Source of the DNA: Roseibium sediminicola
GTDB taxonomy: Bacteria; Pseudomonadota; Alphaproteobacteria; Rhizobiales; Stappiaceae
Length of the DNA: 64,000 nt
Direction of reading: 5' to 3'
Assembly (NCBI RefSeq): GCF_023156505.1
Contig: NZ_JALNMJ010000009.1
Span: 179,393 to 243,392 of the forward strand
In this document: positions 8,956-17,253 of the stretch, piece after piece
Layout: each line of letters starts with the position of its first letter
Numbering within the stretch: position 1 is the stretch's first letter
The notes under the pieces: model-generated
The model's database searches: none
What the model saw: only the letters and a program-made list of their open reading frames with translations
What the model was told of the DNA's origin: nothing
Position numbers and translations under genes: made by a program

Positions 8956-9654
8956 ATGCCGACAATTGCCCTGGTCGACGACGACCGCAATATTCTGACG
9001 TCTGTCTCGATCGCCCTGGAGGCGGAAGGCTATCGCGTTCAGACCTATACGGACGGCACCTCCGCTCTGGACGGTCTGCAGAGCGACCCTCCGGAACTTG
9101 CGATCTTCGACATCAAGATGCCGCGCATGGATGGCATGGAGCTTCTGCGCCGGCTGCGCCAGGGCTCCGATCTGCCGGTGATTTTCCTGACCTCGAAGGA
9201 TGACGAGATCGACGAATTGTTTGGCCTGAAGATGGGCGCAGACGATTTCATCCGCAAACCCTTCTCCCAGCGTCTTCTGGTCGAGCGTGTCCGCGCCGTT
9301 CTGCGCCGGGCGCAGCCCAAGGACGCTTCCGCGCCGCGCGACGATGCCGACAAGCTGCTTGAACGCGGCCAGTTGGTGATGGACCAGGAGCGGCACACCT
9401 GCACCTGGAACAACAAGCCGGTTACGCTGACGGTGACCGAATTCCTGATCCTCTCGGCCCTGGCGCAGCGCCCCGGCGTTGTCAAAAGCCGGAACGCCTT
9501 GATGGATGCGGCCTATGACGACCAGGTCTATGTTGATGACCGCACCATCGACAGCCACATCAAGCGCCTGCGCAAGAAGTTCAAGGTGGTTGACGACGAC
9601 TTCGACATGATCGAAACCCTTTATGGGGTCGGCTACCGGTTCCGAGAAGCCTGA
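8956..9654 (+). CDS. chvI: Two-component response regulator ChvI
   Basis: 232 residues of the OmpR class. The receiver domain has the acidic pocket VDDDR near the start, the phosphoacceptor Asp52 in [10 protein letters not shown] and the conserved Lys in FIRKPFSQR. The C-terminal winged helix ends in [17 protein letters not shown] and YGVGYRF. It lies 52 bp upstream of the ChvG kinase and divergent from pckA, the conserved rhizobial order. In relatives the ChvG/ChvI pair governs acid and envelope-stress responses, exopolysaccharide and symbiosis or virulence genes. Confidence 0.95.
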   Translation: MPTIALVDDDRNILTSVSIALEAEGYRVQTYTDGTSALDGLQSDPPELAIFDIKMPRMDGMELLRRLRQGSDLPVIFLTSKDDEIDELFGLKMGADDFIRKPFSQRLLVERVRAVLRRAQPKDASAPRDDADKLLERGQLVMDQERHTCTWNNKPVTLTVTEFLILSALAQRPGVVKSRNALMDAAYDDQVYVDDRTIDSHIKRLRKKFKVVDDDFDMIETLYGVGYRFREA

Positions 9655-9706
9655 TCGGGACACGCGTCCTGATCGCATGATCAAAACGGATCGGAAAACG
9701 CGCTAG

Positions 9707-11527
9707 ATGGCGGTTGACAGCGAGCACGCAGACGAAGCTGCCGCCTCCGAAGCCCAGAACGGTTCGGAGCGTTCCCGGCTGCGCCGTCTCGGCAACAAGC
9801 GCATCCGCCGCCGCTTGCTCAGCCAGTTCGGGCGGATCTTCGGCACTTATGTGCTGTCGTCCCTGACCCGCCGGATTATTGCCATCAACCTGGTGGGCCT
9901 GCTGGCCCTCGTGATCGGCATTTTGTATCTCAACCAGTTTCGCGCCGGCCTGATCGACGCACGGGTGCAGAGCCTGTCCACCCAGGGCGAAATCATTGCA
10001 GGGGCCATCGCCGCGTCCGCGACCGTCGATACGGGCACGATCACCGTGGATCCGGAGCGCCTGCTTGAGTTGCAGGCGGGCGAAAGCATCACTCCGACCC
10101 AGGAAGACCTGGAAAGCCTGGACTTTCCGATCAACCCGGAACGGGTCGGCCCAGTGCTGCGCCGGCTGATTTCTCCGACCAAGACACGGGCCAGGATCTA
10201 TGATCCGGAAGGCATCCTGATCCTGGACAGCCGTCATCTTTATACCAGTGCACAGATCCTGCGTTTCGACCTGCCGCCGCCCAATGTGGAAGAGGAAGGC
10301 TTCTGGGATGGTCTGTGGCAATGGACCAAGCGCTGGCTGCGCCAGGGCGACCTGCCCATTTACCAGGAAGTCGGCGGCGGCGACGGCCGGACCTACCCGG
10401 AAGTGGAGGCCGCGCTTGCCGGGTCGCCGGCAACCGTCACCCGGATTTCGCAACATGGCGAGCTGATTGTTTCCGTCGCCGTGCCGATCCAGCGCTTCCG
10501 CGCCGTGCTTGGCGCCTTGCTCCTGTCCACCCAGGGCGGCGATATCGACGCCATCGTGCGCGCCGAGCGGATCGCGATCATCCGCGTCTTCCTGTTCGCA
10601 GCCACAGTCACCATCCTGCTGTCGATCCTGCTGGCGGGCACCATTGCCGGACCGGTCCGGCGCCTGGCGGCCGCCGCCGACCGGGTGCGCCGCGGTTCGA
10701 CATCGCGCGAGGAAATTCCGGATTTCTCCGACCGCCAGGACGAGATCGGCCATCTTGCCCGGTCCTTCCGTGAAATGACCCATGCGCTCTACAACAAGAT
10801 CGACGCGATCGAACAATTTGCCGCCGATGTGGCGCATGAGCTGAAAAACCCGCTGACCTCGCTGCGCAGCGCGGTCGAAACGCTGCCGCTTGCCAAGTCG
10901 GAGAACTCCAAGGACCGGTTGATGGAGGTGATCCAGCATGACGTCCGGCGGCTGGACCGACTGATCAGCGATATTTCCGATGCCTCGCGTCTCGACGCGG
11001 AACTGGCGCGCATTCAGTCCGAATCCATCGATCTGGCCGAGTTTTTGCGCAACATGGCCGATGCCGCCAACCAGCGCACCACCGGGGTCGAGGAAGCCAG
11101 CGTCAAGCTGACGGTCGCGGACGCGCCCGGCATCAAGCCCTATCTGATGCAGGGCCATGACATCCGGCTCGGCCAGGTGATCAGCAACCTGCTCGACAAT
11201 GCCCGCTCGTTCTCGCCCGCGGACGGGACAGTGCGGGTCGACCTCAGCCGGGACGGGCGGATGATCAAGATCACTGTCGACGACGACGGTCCGGGCATTC
11301 GCGCCGAAAACACCGAGCGCATCTTCGAGCGCTTTTACACCGACCGTCCGGATGGCGAAGGCTTCGGCAACAATTCCGGTCTCGGCCTGTCGATCTCCCG
11401 CCAGATCATCGAGGCCCATGGCGGCACCATCGCGGCCACCAACCGGCTCGAGCCGAAAGCGGACGGCTCCCAGAAAACGGTCGGTGCGCGCTTCACGATT
11501 CGTCTGCCTGTCGGACCGGTCAAGTGA
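9707..11527 (+). CDS. chvG: Sensor histidine kinase ChvG/ExoS
   Basis: 606 residues. An N-terminal cytoplasmic stretch is followed by a transmembrane helix (about residues 60-85, IIAINLVGLLALVIGILYL), a large periplasmic region, a second helix (about 285-315), a HAMP linker (GTIAGPVRRLAAAADRVRRG), the dimerisation box DVAHELKNPLTSLR with phosphoacceptor His377, and the ATPase domain with NLLDNARSF, DDDGPGI and GLGLSISRQI. It autophosphorylates and passes phosphate to ChvI. Its stop overlaps the start of hprK by 4 bp (GTGA), so the kinase and the HPr kinase are translationally coupled. Confidence 0.95.
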   Translation: MAVDSEHADEAAASEAQNGSERSRLRRLGNKRIRRRLLSQFGRIFGTYVLSSLTRRIIAINLVGLLALVIGILYLNQFRAGLIDARVQSLSTQGEIIAGAIAASATVDTGTITVDPERLLELQAGESITPTQEDLESLDFPINPERVGPVLRRLISPTKTRARIYDPEGILILDSRHLYTSAQILRFDLPPPNVEEEGFWDGLWQWTKRWLRQGDLPIYQEVGGGDGRTYPEVEAALAGSPATVTRISQHGELIVSVAVPIQRFRAVLGALLLSTQGGDIDAIVRAERIAIIRVFLFAATVTILLSILLAGTIAGPVRRLAAAADRVRRGSTSREEIPDFSDRQDEIGHLARSFREMTHALYNKIDAIEQFAADVAHELKNPLTSLRSAVETLPLAKSENSKDRLMEVIQHDVRRLDRLISDISDASRLDAELARIQSESIDLAEFLRNMADAANQRTTGVEEASVKLTVADAPGIKPYLMQGHDIRLGQVISNLLDNARSFSPADGTVRVDLSRDGRMIKITVDDDGPGIRAENTERIFERFYTDRPDGEGFGNNSGLGLSISRQIIEAHGGTIAATNRLEPKADGSQKTVGARFTIRLPVGPVK

Positions 11528-11991
11528 GAACGCCGGCCGTTCACGCCGATTGCATCCTTTTGGGGACCCGCGCCGTTCTGATCCGAGGCGATGCTGGCAG
11601 CGGCAAATCATCTCTTTCCGACACCCTGATCGAGGCCGCGCGCCTCAGAGGGCATCTCGGCCTGCTGGTCGCCGACGATTATGTCCACCTGACAAATGGT
11701 GGCGGCCGGTTGCTGGGACATGTGCCGGAGACCATCCGCGGCAAGATGGAAGTCCGCGGCGTCGGCCTCGTTGAGGCCGCTTTTACACCGGTTGCTCATA
11801 TCACGCTTGTTGTCGATCTGGAGCCGCTGGACCGGCTCGACCGGCTGCCCGAGACGCCGCTGCTGCAAACCTGCCTGGAAGATGTGCAGGTCGCCAGTCT
11901 GCATTGCCCGGCAAATGACACCAGCACCTCTCTTCGGCTCATACGCTGGGGTTTGCGCCAGCTGCAGAGCGGCGGCCCGGATTATATTTAG
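11524..11991 (+). CDS. hprK: HPr kinase/phosphorylase, short C-terminal-domain form
   Basis: 155 residues, only the catalytic domain; the N-terminal domain of Gram-positive HprK is absent, as is usual in alphaproteobacteria. The P-loop is GDAGSGKSSLSD, followed by DDYVHLT and the signature IRGKMEVRGVGLVE. It phosphorylates HPr on Ser and can remove the phosphate. The start is a GTG overlapping the chvG stop, linking envelope-stress sensing to the PTS branch. EIIA and HPr follow 136 bp downstream. Confidence 0.93.
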   Translation: MRTPAVHADCILLGTRAVLIRGDAGSGKSSLSDTLIEAARLRGHLGLLVADDYVHLTNGGGRLLGHVPETIRGKMEVRGVGLVEAAFTPVAHITLVVDLEPLDRLDRLPETPLLQTCLEDVQVASLHCPANDTSTSLRLIRWGLRQLQSGGPDYI

Positions 11992-12127
11992 AGCACAGAG
12001 GGTGTTTTTTGCTTGCAACTGACGAAACGGTTGAAGAGAGTGCATCAGACTGATAAACGCCCGGCTCCGTCCGGACCCCTGACAGGGTCCCGAGCCCACT
12101 GCACTCGATAATCAGGCTAAACGACGC

Positions 12128-12532
12128 ATGATCGGACTTGTACTTGTGACCCACGGGCGCCTCGCCGAAGAATTCAAGGCGGCGCTGGAACATGTTGTCG
12201 GTCCCCAGGAGCAGGTCGAAACCATTTCCATTGGTCCGGATGACGACATGGAACAACGGCGCCAGGACATCCTGGCGGCGGTGGAAGCGGCCAATTCCGG
12301 CAAGGGCGTGGTGCTGCTCACCGACATGTTCGGTGGCACGCCGTCGAACCTGGCGATTTCCGTGATGGACAGCAAGTCGGTGGAAGTGGTTGCCGGCGTC
12401 AACCTGCCGATGCTGATCAAGCTGGCCAGCGTCCGCTCCGACCGGGACCTTGCCGATGCCGTCGACGAAGCGCGCCAGGCCGGCCAGAAATACATCTCCG
12501 TTGCCAGCCAGGTGCTCTCGGGACAGAACTAA
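12128..12532 (+). CDS. PTS EIIA component, mannose type
   Basis: 134 residues beginning IGLVLVTHGRLAEEF, with His9 as the likely phosphorylation site, and the signature VLLTDMFGGTPSNLA of the EIIA-Man fold. It accepts phosphate from HPr. No EIIB, EIIC or EIID sugar permease is present, so it is likely part of the regulatory PTS that signals carbon or nitrogen state rather than transporting sugar. HPr begins 8 bp downstream. Confidence 0.93.
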   Translation: MIGLVLVTHGRLAEEFKAALEHVVGPQEQVETISIGPDDDMEQRRQDILAAVEAANSGKGVVLLTDMFGGTPSNLAISVMDSKSVEVVAGVNLPMLIKLASVRSDRDLADAVDEARQAGQKYISVASQVLSGQN

Positions 12533-12540
12533 CAAGAAGA

Positions 12541-12825
12541 ATGACTGCGCAGACCGTACTTGAAAAAGACCTGACCATCGTCAACCGCCGCGGCCTGCAC
12601 GCACGCGCCTCCGCCAAGCTGGTCAAGCTGGTGGAAACCTTTGAAGCTGATGTCCAGGTGTCGAAGGACGGTCAAACCGTGGGCGGCACCTCGATCATGG
12701 GCCTGATGATGCTGGCTGCCAGTCCCGGCTGCTGCATCAAGGTCTGCATCAGCGGGACAGACGCCGACGCGGCGCTGACCGCGATTTCTGAGTTGGTCGA
12801 AAGCGGCTTCGGCGAAGAAGATTGA
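12541..12825 (+). CDS. Phosphocarrier protein HPr
   Basis: 94 residues. The EI-dependent site is His20 in RRGLHARAS, and the HprK-dependent regulatory Ser51 lies in GGTSIMGLMML. It relays phosphate from Enzyme I to EIIA. Both phosphorylation sites are retained, which fits the presence of hprK two genes upstream. Enzyme I itself is not in the window. Confidence 0.95.
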   Translation: MTAQTVLEKDLTIVNRRGLHARASAKLVKLVETFEADVQVSKDGQTVGGTSIMGLMMLAASPGCCIKVCISGTDADAALTAISELVESGFGEED

Positions 12826-12927
12826 CATGCAGGGACCTTGCAGCGATGCAATCCCCCGTCCCCTGCGACCGGCCCGCCGTTTCAAGAGGCCCGGCCAACA
12901 CACTTTCATTCATGGGAACGCGAATTA

Positions 12928-14235
12928 ATGCCGAGCCAATCCGAGGACCGAGTGCTTTCCGCTGCGCGCGCCGCACTGACCCATATTCATGAGGCGCTGG
13001 AACTCGACTTTGCGTTCGAACTCTGGGACGGGTCGCGCATTCCGGCGACCGCTCCCACCGACGGGTTGCGGCTTGCGCTGTCCGAAACGGCGCTGACCCG
13101 GTTGCTGCGCCGTCCGAAGATCAAGACGGTGATCGACCTTTATGCGGCCGGTGATCTCGATCCGCGCGGCGGCAGCATCTTCGATTTCGCGGAAAGGCGC
13201 CCGGCGATCAAGGGACGCGAGATCCGCAAGCGCCTGAACAAGGGCCTGCTGCTGAAAAGCGCCTGGCCGATCTGGTGGGGCGCCGGCAACAGGAAGACCG
13301 CTGCGGAGGCTGAAGGTCTGGACGCGGGCGAGGCCGCCGACCGCAGCTCGGGAAGCCGCAAGGACGACATCGCCTTTCACTATGATGTCTCCAACGAGTT
13401 CTACCGCCGCTTTCTCGATCCGGAGATGGTCTACACCTGCGCCTATTTCAGCGACTGGTCGAACGACCTGGCTACGGCGCAAAAGGACAAGCTGGACATG
13501 ATCTGCCGCAAGCTCCGCCTCAAGCCCGGCGAGCGCATGCTCGATATCGGCTGTGGCTGGGGTGCGCTGATCTGTCATGCGGCCGAACATTACGGCGTCA
13601 CCGCCGTCGGCGTGACGCTGGCCGAGGAGCAGCTCAAGCTGGCGCGGGAACGGATCGCGGCGCGCGGCCTTGAGGACAAGGTCTCCGTCGAACTGATCGA
13701 CTATCGCGACATGAAGGGCAAGTTCGACAAGATCTCCTCGATCGGCATGTTCGAGGCGGTGGGTCTCGACAACTACGACAATTATTTCCAGAGCGTGCAC
13801 CGGCTTTTGAAGCCCCGCGGCATCTATCTGCACCATGCTATCACACGCCGCGGCAAGAAGGACCTGAAGGCCTTCCGCCGCAAGAAGCCGGAATACCAGG
13901 CCCTGGTCCGTTACATCTTCCCGGGCGGCGAGGTCGACCATATCGGCTGGACCCTGACCAACCTGGAGGCGCACGGCTTCGAGGTGCACGATGTCGAGGC
14001 CTGGCGCGAACACTATGCCCGCACTACGCGGCTGTGGGCGGAGAACCTGATGCAGGTCAAGGACGAGGCCATCGCCGAAATCGGCGAGCACAAGTACCGC
14101 CTCTGGCTGGCCTATCTGATCGGCGTCTCGCTCGGCTTCGAGCGCGGCTCCATCGGCATCTTCCAGACCGTGGCCACGCGGCGCACCAAGGGCCCATCCG
14201 GCATGCCGCCATCGCGGGCGGATCTCTACAGCTAA
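12928..14235 (+). CDS. cfa: Cyclopropane-fatty-acyl-phospholipid synthase family methyltransferase
   Basis: 435 residues from the ATG at 12928. The frame is open upstream to a TTG at 12838, but that extension is proline-rich and unlike the family. The SAM-binding motif MLDIGCGWGALICHAAEHYG lies about residue 205, preceded by HYDVSNEFYRRFLDPEMVYTCAYF, the typical substrate region. CFA synthases add a methylene bridge to unsaturated membrane phospholipid acyl chains. It follows HPr by about 100 bp in the same orientation and need not be functionally linked to it. Confidence 0.9.
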   Translation: MPSQSEDRVLSAARAALTHIHEALELDFAFELWDGSRIPATAPTDGLRLALSETALTRLLRRPKIKTVIDLYAAGDLDPRGGSIFDFAERRPAIKGREIRKRLNKGLLLKSAWPIWWGAGNRKTAAEAEGLDAGEAADRSSGSRKDDIAFHYDVSNEFYRRFLDPEMVYTCAYFSDWSNDLATAQKDKLDMICRKLRLKPGERMLDIGCGWGALICHAAEHYGVTAVGVTLAEEQLKLARERIAARGLEDKVSVELIDYRDMKGKFDKISSIGMFEAVGLDNYDNYFQSVHRLLKPRGIYLHHAITRRGKKDLKAFRRKKPEYQALVRYIFPGGEVDHIGWTLTNLEAHGFEVHDVEAWREHYARTTRLWAENLMQVKDEAIAEIGEHKYRLWLAYLIGVSLGFERGSIGIFQTVATRRTKGPSGMPPSRADLYS

Positions 14236-14309
14236 TGTGACGCAGGCTTGAGACTGCCGTCTGCCTTCAGCCGCGGTTCGGGTCATGAGACAAGCGAAAG
14301 GGTGGCGCC

Positions 14310-15401
14310 GTGCGGAGATCTTGGACAGTCTTTCTGATGCTGCTGACCTTCGGCGCGGCTACGAGCGCGGCGGTAGGCGCACGGGCCGGCGAGGCCGCTG
14401 ACCTCCTGGACGGATTTGCTGCGGCGGACTGTTCGGACGAGGGGCCGGCCTGGGTATTGTACCTCGACATCGGTGGTGAAGCGGGGTCTGTTGCCTGCGG
14501 GCGTGAACGGAGGGGTGGCCTCCGTGCCAGCGCTGACAGCCGGTTCTTGATCGCCTCCGTTTCCAAGCTCTATCTCGCCGTTGCCCTCATGCAGCTGAAC
14601 GAAGCGGGCCATCTCGACATCGACGATCCTGCAGCACGTTGGCTGCCTGCCGGCCTGGTGGAAAAGCTGGGTGGGTTATTGGACGGAGTTTCCATTGCAA
14701 ACCTTCTGACCATGACCAGCGGTCTGCCGGATTATCTTGATGATGCCTATTCCCAATCCAGCATCGCCGATGCCAGGGCAGGCATTGCCGGCCGGGATAT
14801 TCTGATCAAGGCCGTGACCGGCATCGCTGAGGAGCCGCGTCTGTTCGAACCGGGCGCGTCGTTCGATTATTCGAACACCAATTACCTGCTTGCCCAGCTG
14901 GTTCTGGAAAAGGCGGCTGGCGCTCCGATGTACGAGGTTTTCGAGGACAGGATTTTCAGGCCGGCTGGCCTGACCGGGACCCGGCTGCTGGGGTACGGTA
15001 TCGGTCCCGCCGGATTCGTGCAGGGCTTCGAGGATTTCGGCAAGGGGCTGGAGCCGGTGGACGCCTATCTGACGGGCTACGGTTTCGGTGATGGCGGGCT
15101 GGTGACAACGGCTGCGGAAGTATCCGGCTTTTACAAGGCGCTCTTCGAATACGGTGTTCTCCTGAGCGACGACAGCCTCGAGCGCCTTCTCATGGATCCC
15201 TCGGGTGAAGGCTACGGCATGGGCATTGAAATCGAGTCGCTTGCGGGTGTCGGCGAAGTCCTGGGACACTCGGGTGGGGATACCGGGTTCTCCGCCGACA
15301 TACGCTATGTGCCTGAGCATGGCGTCACTGTGGTCTATCTGTCCGCGCTGGCGGAGGATGATCTTTCCGTGACCTGGGAGCTTCTGGAAGAGCTTCCTTA
15401 A
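14310..15401 (+). CDS. Secreted beta-lactamase-fold serine hydrolase
   Basis: 363 residues from a GTG start. An N-terminal signal peptide (MLLTFGAATSAAVGARAGEA) indicates export. Class C/PBP4-type motifs are present: SVSK (nucleophile Ser and Lys), YSNTNY, and a late HSGGDTGF. Such proteins include D-aminopeptidases, esterases and PBP-like enzymes, and true beta-lactamase activity cannot be assumed. It is a single gene between cfa and ahcY. Confidence 0.85.
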   Translation: MRRSWTVFLMLLTFGAATSAAVGARAGEAADLLDGFAAADCSDEGPAWVLYLDIGGEAGSVACGRERRGGLRASADSRFLIASVSKLYLAVALMQLNEAGHLDIDDPAARWLPAGLVEKLGGLLDGVSIANLLTMTSGLPDYLDDAYSQSSIADARAGIAGRDILIKAVTGIAEEPRLFEPGASFDYSNTNYLLAQLVLEKAAGAPMYEVFEDRIFRPAGLTGTRLLGYGIGPAGFVQGFEDFGKGLEPVDAYLTGYGFGDGGLVTTAAEVSGFYKALFEYGVLLSDDSLERLLMDPSGEGYGMGIEIESLAGVGEVLGHSGGDTGFSADIRYVPEHGVTVVYLSALAEDDLSVTWELLEELP

Positions 15402-15426
15402 CCCTGACAACCGACAGGCTCGATAT

Positions 15427-15448
15427 GATATAAAGAATTCTTTATATC
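15427..15448. promoter_or_regulatory. 22-bp perfect palindrome upstream of ahcY (candidate SahR/ArsR-type operator)
   Basis: The half-site GATATAAAGAA is followed immediately by its exact complement. It lies 171 bp before the ahcY start in a short AT-rich island. ArsR-family SahR regulators of the S-adenosylhomocysteine cycle in proteobacteria bind AT-rich palindromes of similar look near ahcY, so this is a candidate site. The regulator gene is not seen here. Confidence 0.6.
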
Positions 15449-15618
15449 TTTATTGCGTCATGTGCCGCGCGGCGTTATAAACCGCCACAGGATTTCCGGG
15501 ATCATGTCCGGAAATCGGCATGCGTCTGCCGGAGCGCCCCGAACGGGTGGCGCGCTGACCGGCCGGACGCTTCTCAAGATCTGGCCTTCAAAGCTGGCTC
15601 AAACAGCAGGACACTTTC

Positions 15619-17007
15619 ATGACCGACTACATTATCAAAGACATAGGGCTCGCAGATTGGGGCCGCACCGAAATCGAGATTGCCGAACATGAAATGCCGG
15701 GTCTGATGGCCTGCCGCGAAGAATTCGGCGCTTCCAAGCCGCTCAAGGGTGCCCGTATCGCCGGTTCCCTGCACATGACCATCCAGACCGCCGTTCTGAT
15801 CGAGACCCTGGTCGCGCTGGGCGCGGAAGTCCGCTGGGCGTCGTGCAACATCTATTCCACCCAGGACCAGGCCGCCGCCGCCATTGCCGCCGCCGGCATT
15901 CCGGTCTTCGCCATCAAGGGCGAGACCCTGGAAGAGTACTGGGACTATGCCGACAAGATCTTCGATTTCCCGGACGGCGCCAACATGATCCTCGACGATG
16001 GCGGCGACGCCACGCTGTACATCCTGATGGGTGCGCGCGTGGAAGCCGGCGAGACCGACATCATCGAGAACCCGACCTCCGAGGAAGAAGAGTGCCTGTT
16101 CGCGCAGATCAAGAAGCGCATGGCCGCCAACCCGGGCTGGTTCACCAAGCAGAAAGAACTGATTCAGGGCGTTTCGGAAGAAACCACCACCGGCGTTCTG
16201 CGTCTTTATGAAATGCAGAAGAAGGGCGCGCTGCCGTTCCCGGCGATCAACGTCAATGACAGCGTCACCAAGTCCAAGTTCGACAACCGCTACGGTTGCC
16301 GCGAGTCGCTCGTCGACGGCATCCGCCGCGGCACCGACGTGATGATGTCCGGCAAGGTTGCCGTCGTCTGCGGTTACGGCGATGTCGGCAAGGGCTCCGC
16401 CCAGTCGCTGGCCGGCGCCGGCGCCCGCGTGATCGTCACCGAAATCGATCCGATCTGCGCCCTGCAGGCGTCCATGGACGGTTTCGAGGTCAAGACCATG
16501 GAACAGGTCCTTCCCGAGGGCGACATCTATGTCACCGCCACTGGCAACAAGGACATCATCACCTTCGACCACATGCGCGGCATGAAGGACATGGCGATCG
16601 TCTGCAACATCGGCCACTTTGACAACGAGATCCAGGTTGCCGCTCTGAAGAACACCAAGTGCCGCCCGGTCAAGGACCAGGTCGACATGTACGAGTTCCC
16701 GGACGGCAAGCGCATGATCCTGCTCTCCCAGGGCCGTCTCGTGAACCTCGGCAACGCCACCGGTCACCCGAGCTTCGTCATGTCCGCCAGCTTCACCAAC
16801 CAGGTTCTGGCGCAGATCGAGCTCTTCACCAAGGGCGACCAGTACAAGAACGAAGTCTACGTTCTTCCGAAGCACCTGGACGAGAAGGTCGCGCGCCTGC
16901 ATCTCGCCAAGCTCGGCGTCACGTTAACCGAATTGACGGACAGCCAATCTCAATATCTGGGGATTAACAAGACCGGTCCGTTCAAGTCGGAACACTACAA
17001 ATACTGA
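15619..17007 (+). CDS. ahcY: Adenosylhomocysteinase
   Basis: 462 residues, the expected length of the bacterial enzyme with its internal insertion. It hydrolyses S-adenosylhomocysteine to homocysteine and adenosine using bound NAD. The NAD site reads [18 protein letters not shown], and the substrate regions [15 protein letters not shown] and [14 protein letters not shown] are intact. The C-terminal [12 protein letters not shown] is the conserved tail that reaches into the neighbouring subunit. It is a single transcription unit with a palindromic operator upstream and a hairpin downstream. Confidence 0.98.
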   Translation: MTDYIIKDIGLADWGRTEIEIAEHEMPGLMACREEFGASKPLKGARIAGSLHMTIQTAVLIETLVALGAEVRWASCNIYSTQDQAAAAIAAAGIPVFAIKGETLEEYWDYADKIFDFPDGANMILDDGGDATLYILMGARVEAGETDIIENPTSEEEECLFAQIKKRMAANPGWFTKQKELIQGVSEETTTGVLRLYEMQKKGALPFPAINVNDSVTKSKFDNRYGCRESLVDGIRRGTDVMMSGKVAVVCGYGDVGKGSAQSLAGAGARVIVTEIDPICALQASMDGFEVKTMEQVLPEGDIYVTATGNKDIITFDHMRGMKDMAIVCNIGHFDNEIQVAALKNTKCRPVKDQVDMYEFPDGKRMILLSQGRLVNLGNATGHPSFVMSASFTNQVLAQIELFTKGDQYKNEVYVLPKHLDEKVARLHLAKLGVTLTELTDSQSQYLGINKTGPFKSEHYKY

Positions 17008-17071
17008 TTTCGGAGAGGGGTGCCACTAGATATGGTGAGCGCCCCGATTCGGGTCTGTGAACAAAAAAATG

Positions 17072-17098
17072 CAGGACCCTTGAATTTTAAGGGTCCTG
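17072..17098 (+). terminator. Hairpin downstream of ahcY
   Basis: CAGGACCCTT and AAGGGTCCTG form a perfect 10-bp stem with a 7-base loop 64 bp after the ahcY stop. The following T run is short (TTAACTTTT), so termination efficiency is uncertain. Confidence 0.7.
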
Positions 17099-17253
17099 TT
17101 AACTTTTCAATAACGGACTCTTCTGCGTGATTCTCAAAAAGGTTATGGTTTAGACGAATCAAAGGCCAGGAGGCGGATGTCTTTGATTTGCTCCCAGAAA
17201 CCGGGGGCTGCAGCCCGCAAGAGCCGGGCAAAGCGGCGTAAGGGGATCACAAT

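Noticed and set aside
9581..11611. A 676-codon open frame antisense to chvG
   Set aside because: Overlaps the complete ChvG and shows no protein-family motif.
14310..15401. A true beta-lactamase resistance gene
   Set aside because: The SxxK/YxN/HSG set is shared by many esterases and peptidases; nothing in context points to resistance.
15402..15618. A SAH or SAM riboswitch before ahcY
   Set aside because: I could not match the conserved cores of the SAH, SAM-II or SAM/SAH riboswitches; the palindrome explains the region better.
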